Positions 6,018 to 8,217 of a stretch of 8,217 nucleotides of DNA are shown in pieces; position 1 is the stretch's first letter, and each line of letters begins with the position of its first letter. The position numbers and the translations under genes were made by a program. Origin of the DNA: Candidatus Atribacteria bacterium. Its GTDB lineage: Bacteria; Atribacterota; Atribacteria; Atribacterales; Atribacteraceae. Under the pieces are notes generated by a model. It did no database searches and had not been told where the DNA came from. It was given only the letters and a program-made list of their open reading frames with translations. The stretch covers positions 1 to 8,217 of the forward strand of contig JAPLGF010000126.1 in NCBI GenBank assembly GCA_026390275.1, written 5' to 3'.

Positions 6018-6476
6018 GTGGAAAACATTCGTTTTCTGGTCGACTGTATGCTGGGGAAGCTGGCACGCTGGCTCAGGATAATGGGATTTGATACTCTGTA
6101 TGTCCGGTATATTGATGATCGGAAAATCCTGGCCCAGGCTCGCTTCGAAAACCGGATGATTCTCACCAAAGACACCGGACTGTTTCAGAAAGCAGGAAAA
6201 CTGGGCTATTTCGTTCAATCAGAACAATACGGGGAACAACTCCGGGAAATTATGGTTGCTTTTTATCTCCTACCCGGTCCCTTTTTCTGTCGCTGTCCGG
6301 CATGCAATACTCTTTTATGTGAAGTCTCACAGGATGAAGCAAAAAATACCGTTCCTCTCTACGTGTCGAGAAGTTTTTCCAGTTTTAAGAAATGCCCAAA
6401 ATGTCATAAAATGTACTGGCCAGGAACCCACTGGCAAGGGATGAAAAAAATTTGCCAGCGGGTTCTGGAAAAATAA
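6018..6476 (+). CDS. Mut7-C RNase-domain protein (PIN-like fold with zinc ribbon)
   Basis: A 152-residue protein of the Mut7-C family, named after the C-terminal domain of nematode MUT-7 and proposed from comparative analysis to be a PIN-fold RNase; few bacterial members have been studied. It begins IRFLVDCMLGKLARWLRIMGFDTLY (4-28), the family hallmark, with conserved acidic residues at Asp9, Asp33-Asp34 and Asp52 (ILTKDTGLF) that would bind metal. A zinc ribbon follows: CRCPAC (91-96) and CPKC (126-129). It ends with YWPGTHWQGM (133-142), also typical. The frame stays open to an ATG at 5979, but the family starts at about the VDxML segment and a candidate -10 lies downstream of that ATG, so I prefer the GTG at 6018; GGAAGA before it is only a weak ribosome site. 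Natural RNA substrate unknown. It converges on pgk with 50 bp between them. Confidence 0.88.
   Translation: MENIRFLVDCMLGKLARWLRIMGFDTLYVRYIDDRKILAQARFENRMILTKDTGLFQKAGKLGYFVQSEQYGEQLREIMVAFYLLPGPFFCRCPACNTLLCEVSQDEAKNTVPLYVSRSFSSFKKCPKCHKMYWPGTHWQGMKKICQRVLEK
6420..6468. other. Long hairpin inside the 3' end of the Mut7-C gene
   Basis: Bases 6420-6437 (CCAGGAACCCACTGGCAA) pair with 6452-6468 (TTGCCAGCGGGTTCTGG): 16 pairs with one bulged G and one A-C mismatch around a 14-nt loop. It covers codons for PGTHWQ and CQRVL and ends just before the stop at 6474-6476. There is no T-run after it on either strand, so it is not a standard intrinsic terminator. It might block antisense read-through from pgk or protect the 3' end of the message. 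Confidence 0.6.
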
Positions 6477-6526
6477 AACTACCCTGGAAATGATGTTGAG
6501 TTGGATTGTCTGTTATCATCTCTCCC

Positions 6527-7550
6527 TTACTTTTTGAGTAAAGCCTCCACTCCGGGAAGAGCCTTCCCTTCGATAAATTCCAGAGAAGCACCACCACCGG
6601 TGGAAATATGGCTTATTTTTTCCGAAACACCCACCTGTTTGATGGCAGCAATGGTATCGCCACCACCGACTACGCTGATCGCACCACTCCTGGCAACGGC
6701 CCGGGCAATTTCCACGGTTCCCTTGTTGAACGGTTCCACCTCAAAGAGACCCAATGGACCATTCCAAAAAATGGTTTTTGCTTTCCGGATGTATTTCTCA
6801 AACTTTTCGATGGTTTGGGGACCGATATCAAAACCGCCCATTTCTGATGGCATTTGATTCCAGGCTACAATCTGGGTGGGAACTCCCGGCTTACCTACCG
6901 GAGCAACCACGAAATCATCCGTGAGAATGAATTCAATCCCTTTTTCTTTTGCTTTCAGAAGGATGTTGTTGGCTTCTCCGATCATGGTTTCTTCCAGGAG
7001 AGATTTCCCAACCTCAAATCCCATGGCTTTGATGAAAGTATACGACATCCCGCCACCAATGAGGAGAATGTCGACTTTTTCAAGCAGTTTCTGGATGACT
7101 CCAATTTTGCTGGATACTTTCGCACCGCCCAGGAGAGCCAAAAAGGGACGAGCGGGGTTATCCAGCTTTTCACCCAGTGCTTCCAGTTCTTTTTTCATTA
7201 AAAAACCCGCATAAGCCGGGATGAATTCGGCCACCCCGGCAGTGGATGCATGGGCACGGTGTGCGGTACCAAAGGCGTCATTGACATAGGAGCTCTTCCA
7301 ATTTTTTTGCCACCGGATCCATCCGGAGTTCATCCTTGGGACCTCCTTTGGGTCGACCGAGATGCGAAACCAAAATGACTTTTGCTCCTCGTTCCACTAA
7401 GTATTGAATGGTGGGAAGACTCTCCACGATCCGGGTATCGTCGGTCACTTCCCTCTGGTCATTGAGCGGGACATTAAAATCAACCCGTACCAGTACCTTT
7501 TTTCCCGAAAGTTCTCCCGGTAGAATGTCTTGAATGGTTTTTTTATTCAT
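6527..7550 (-). pseudogene. pgk: Phosphoglycerate kinase with internal deletion and frameshift
   Basis: Phosphoglycerate kinase makes ATP from 1,3-bisphosphoglycerate in glycolysis. The N-terminal part starts at the ATG at 7550, with AGGAGG (7558-7563) 7 nt upstream, and shows VRVDFNVP (21-28), DDTR (37-40) and SHLGRP (62-67). It reads into TGA at 7278-7280 after KKLEELLCQ. The family sequence resumes in another frame at YVNDAFGTAHRAHAST (codon at 7288) and continues normally: LLGGAKVSSKIGV, IGGGMSYTF, WNGPLGLFE, VVGGGDTIAAI, STGGGASLEF, ending LPGVEALLKK. About 90 plus 253 residues remain of the usual 390-400, so some 50-57 are lost, including the expected LLLENTRFHxxE segment with a substrate-binding arginine. 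The product should be inactive. The kept parts show no decay, so the lesion is recent or an assembly fault. No gap or tpi gene adjoins; pgk stands alone. Confidence 0.88.
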
Positions 7551-7584
7551 CGTCGATCCTCCTCTCATTTATTTCTCCAGGTGA

Positions 7585-7613
7585 TTTATAGAAATCTACC
7601 CGGAAAATGACCA
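7585..7613 (-). promoter_or_regulatory. Candidate sigma-70 promoter of pgk
   Basis: On the minus strand, TGGTCA (7608-7613, 4 of 6) and TATAAA (7585-7590, 5 of 6) are 17 bp apart. The start would be near 7578, leaving a leader of about 28 nt with the AGGAGG site. The spacer and -35 overlap dispersed-repeat copy D, the same arrangement as at the pentulose kinase promoter. Confidence 0.5.
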
Positions 7614-7645
7614 TCCCCAAGGAATCTCCCCCTTTGGATAAAGGG
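7597..7645 (+). repeat. Dispersed intergenic repeat, copy D
   Basis: TACCCGGAAAATGACC matches the 5' box with a single inserted T, and the 3' box at 7623-7645 is identical to 5886-5908 over 23 bases. Both copies have 26 bp between the start of TACCCGG and the start of the 3' box, while the bases between have diverged. The downstream palindrome arm of copy B is missing and a different repeat pair (7649-7692) takes its place. Confidence 0.72.
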
Positions 7646-7648
7646 GCA

Positions 7649-7692
7649 CTGGATAATTAACTTGCCAAATGCTGGATATTTAAGTTGCCAAA
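7649..7692. repeat. Two tandem 21-bp imperfect direct repeats
   Basis: Units at 7649-7669 and 7672-7692 agree at 19 of 21 positions (GGATAATTAACTTGCC against GGATATTTAAGTTGCC in their middle), with a 23-bp period. They lie between pgk and the rhomboid gene. Multiple short repeats of about this size near an end are typical of IS21-family elements, so this could be a leftover IS tip, but no transposase gene is present. An operator pair is the alternative. Confidence 0.65.
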
Positions 7693-7717
7693 CACACCTG
7701 GTTATACGACCGCTTTC

Positions 7718-8217
7718 CTACCAGTGGGTGGTCCGGTAATAGCGTGTGGACACTATTTTACACCAGAGTAATCCAAACAAAAAACCCCCGATATGCGCAA
7801 ACCATGCCACCCCACCCCCGTTCTGAGAATTGAATGAGAGCAGTCCAAAAATAACCTGGAGTATAATCCAGCTTCCCAAAACCACCAGGGCAGGCACCCG
7901 AATGAGGCGGATGAAAAAACCTGCCACGACCAGGACTACCACCCGGGCTCCCGGGAAGAGAATAATATATCCCCCCATCACGCCAGCAATGGCACCACTT
8001 GCCCCTATTGTGGGAATGAGGGAGGAAGGGCTGAGGATGGCATGGGTAAAACTGGCCACCATTCCGCAGGTGAGATAAAAAATCAGGTACTGCCACCATC
8101 CTAAGAAATCCTCCACGTTATTTCCAAATATCCACAGATACAACATGTTGGTTCCCAGATGTACCACATTCGCATGGAGAAACAGGGAGGTGATGAGTGT
8201 CCACCAGGGCGAGAAGG
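7718..8217 (-). CDS. Rhomboid-family intramembrane serine protease, 5' end outside window
   Basis: At least 165 residues are visible, the N-terminus lying beyond the right edge; an internal GTG at 8167 is not the real start because homology continues upstream (PWWTLITSLFLHANVVHLGTNM). Rhomboids cut membrane-spanning substrates inside the bilayer. The visible part has HANVVHLGTNMLYLWIFGNNVEDFLG in two parts (the HxxxN region), nucleophile motif GASGA (catalytic Ser at about visible residue 73) and AHIGGFLFG (catalytic His at about 141), separated by hydrophobic helices at visible residues 43-60, 72-87, 91-103, 109-127 and 136-152. Both dyad residues are present, so it should be active. The end CKIVSTRYYRTTHW is a short basic cytoplasmic tail. 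The family resembles the six-helix GlpG-like core with an extra helix region possible; substrate unknown. The TAG at 7718-7720 is followed by 46 bp without clear terminator. Confidence 0.9.
   Translation of the reverse strand, partial: FSPWWTLITSLFLHANVVHLGTNMLYLWIFGNNVEDFLGWWQYLIFYLTCGMVASFTHAILSPSSLIPTIGASGAIAGVMGGYIILFPGARVVVLVVAGFFIRLIRVPALVVLGSWIILQVIFGLLSFNSQNGGGVAWFAHIGGFLFGLLWCKIVSTRYYRTTHW

Noticed and set aside
7278..7333. Separate small gene starting at ATG 7333 for the pgk C-terminal part
   Set aside because: Its first 15 residues are out-of-frame reading of the N-terminal pgk codons, there is no well-placed ribosome site, and the C-terminal part alone lacks the substrate domain.
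7718..8167. Rhomboid start at the GTG at 8167
   Set aside because: Conserved rhomboid sequence (LITSLFLHAN) continues in frame upstream to the window edge, so the gene is partial rather than starting there.

Overview
This is an 8.2-kb bacterial fragment. Genes have Shine-Dalgarno sites (AGGAGG, GGAGGG, AAGGAG), and several probably start at GTG. The main part has intermediate GC. The leftmost ~0.8 kb looks clearly richer in A+T and holds an antitoxin and a transposase remnant, so it reads as an acquired, decaying patch. The phylum cannot be fixed from this sequence. The genes would suit an anaerobic, fermentative bacterium, but that is only an impression.

Layout, left to right. Positions 1-141 hold a tandem octamer, a dispersed repeat and two hairpins. 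Positions 142-744 (-) are a HigA/XRE-type antitoxin gene interrupted by an in-frame TGA. Positions 815-991 (+) are the C-terminal scrap of an IS4-family transposase. Next comes a two-gene minus-strand unit of ribokinase (rbsK) followed by an MgtC/SapB membrane protein, overlapping by 14 bp. Transcribed away from it is purH (2840-4143, +). A 12-bp-stem hairpin separates purH from a convergent FGGY-family pentulose kinase (4236-5810, -). Then come a Mut7-C/PIN-like RNase-domain protein (6018-6476, +), phosphoglycerate kinase (pgk, 6527-7550, -) and a rhomboid protease (7718-8217, -) that runs off the right edge.

The most striking feature is that two central housekeeping genes are broken in the same way. 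purH lacks about 80 conserved residues of its IMP cyclohydrolase domain, and pgk lacks about 50-57 residues of its N-domain, including the expected ENxRF segment. Each junction also changes reading frame. In both cases the two flanking parts are well conserved and undecayed, which suggests either very recent deletions or missing sequence in the assembly. In purH the junction creates an ATGA stop/start overlap in front of an apparently complete AICAR transformylase domain.

A second theme is a family of dispersed intergenic repeats. It has a 5' box, CCCGGRAAAGACYGTGAAT, and a 3' palindrome-forming box around CCCCCTTTGG. Four copies of differing completeness lie at 38-63, 5862-5922, 5960-5980 and 7597-7645. 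Two of them overlap candidate promoters of the kinase and pgk genes.

Functionally, ribokinase and the pentulose kinase would feed ribose 5-phosphate (hence PRPP) toward purine synthesis, where PurH does the last two steps, and pgk is central glycolysis. The physical linkage is suggestive, but the genes are in several separate transcription units. I see no CRISPR array, tRNA or rRNA, and no convincing new multi-gene system.
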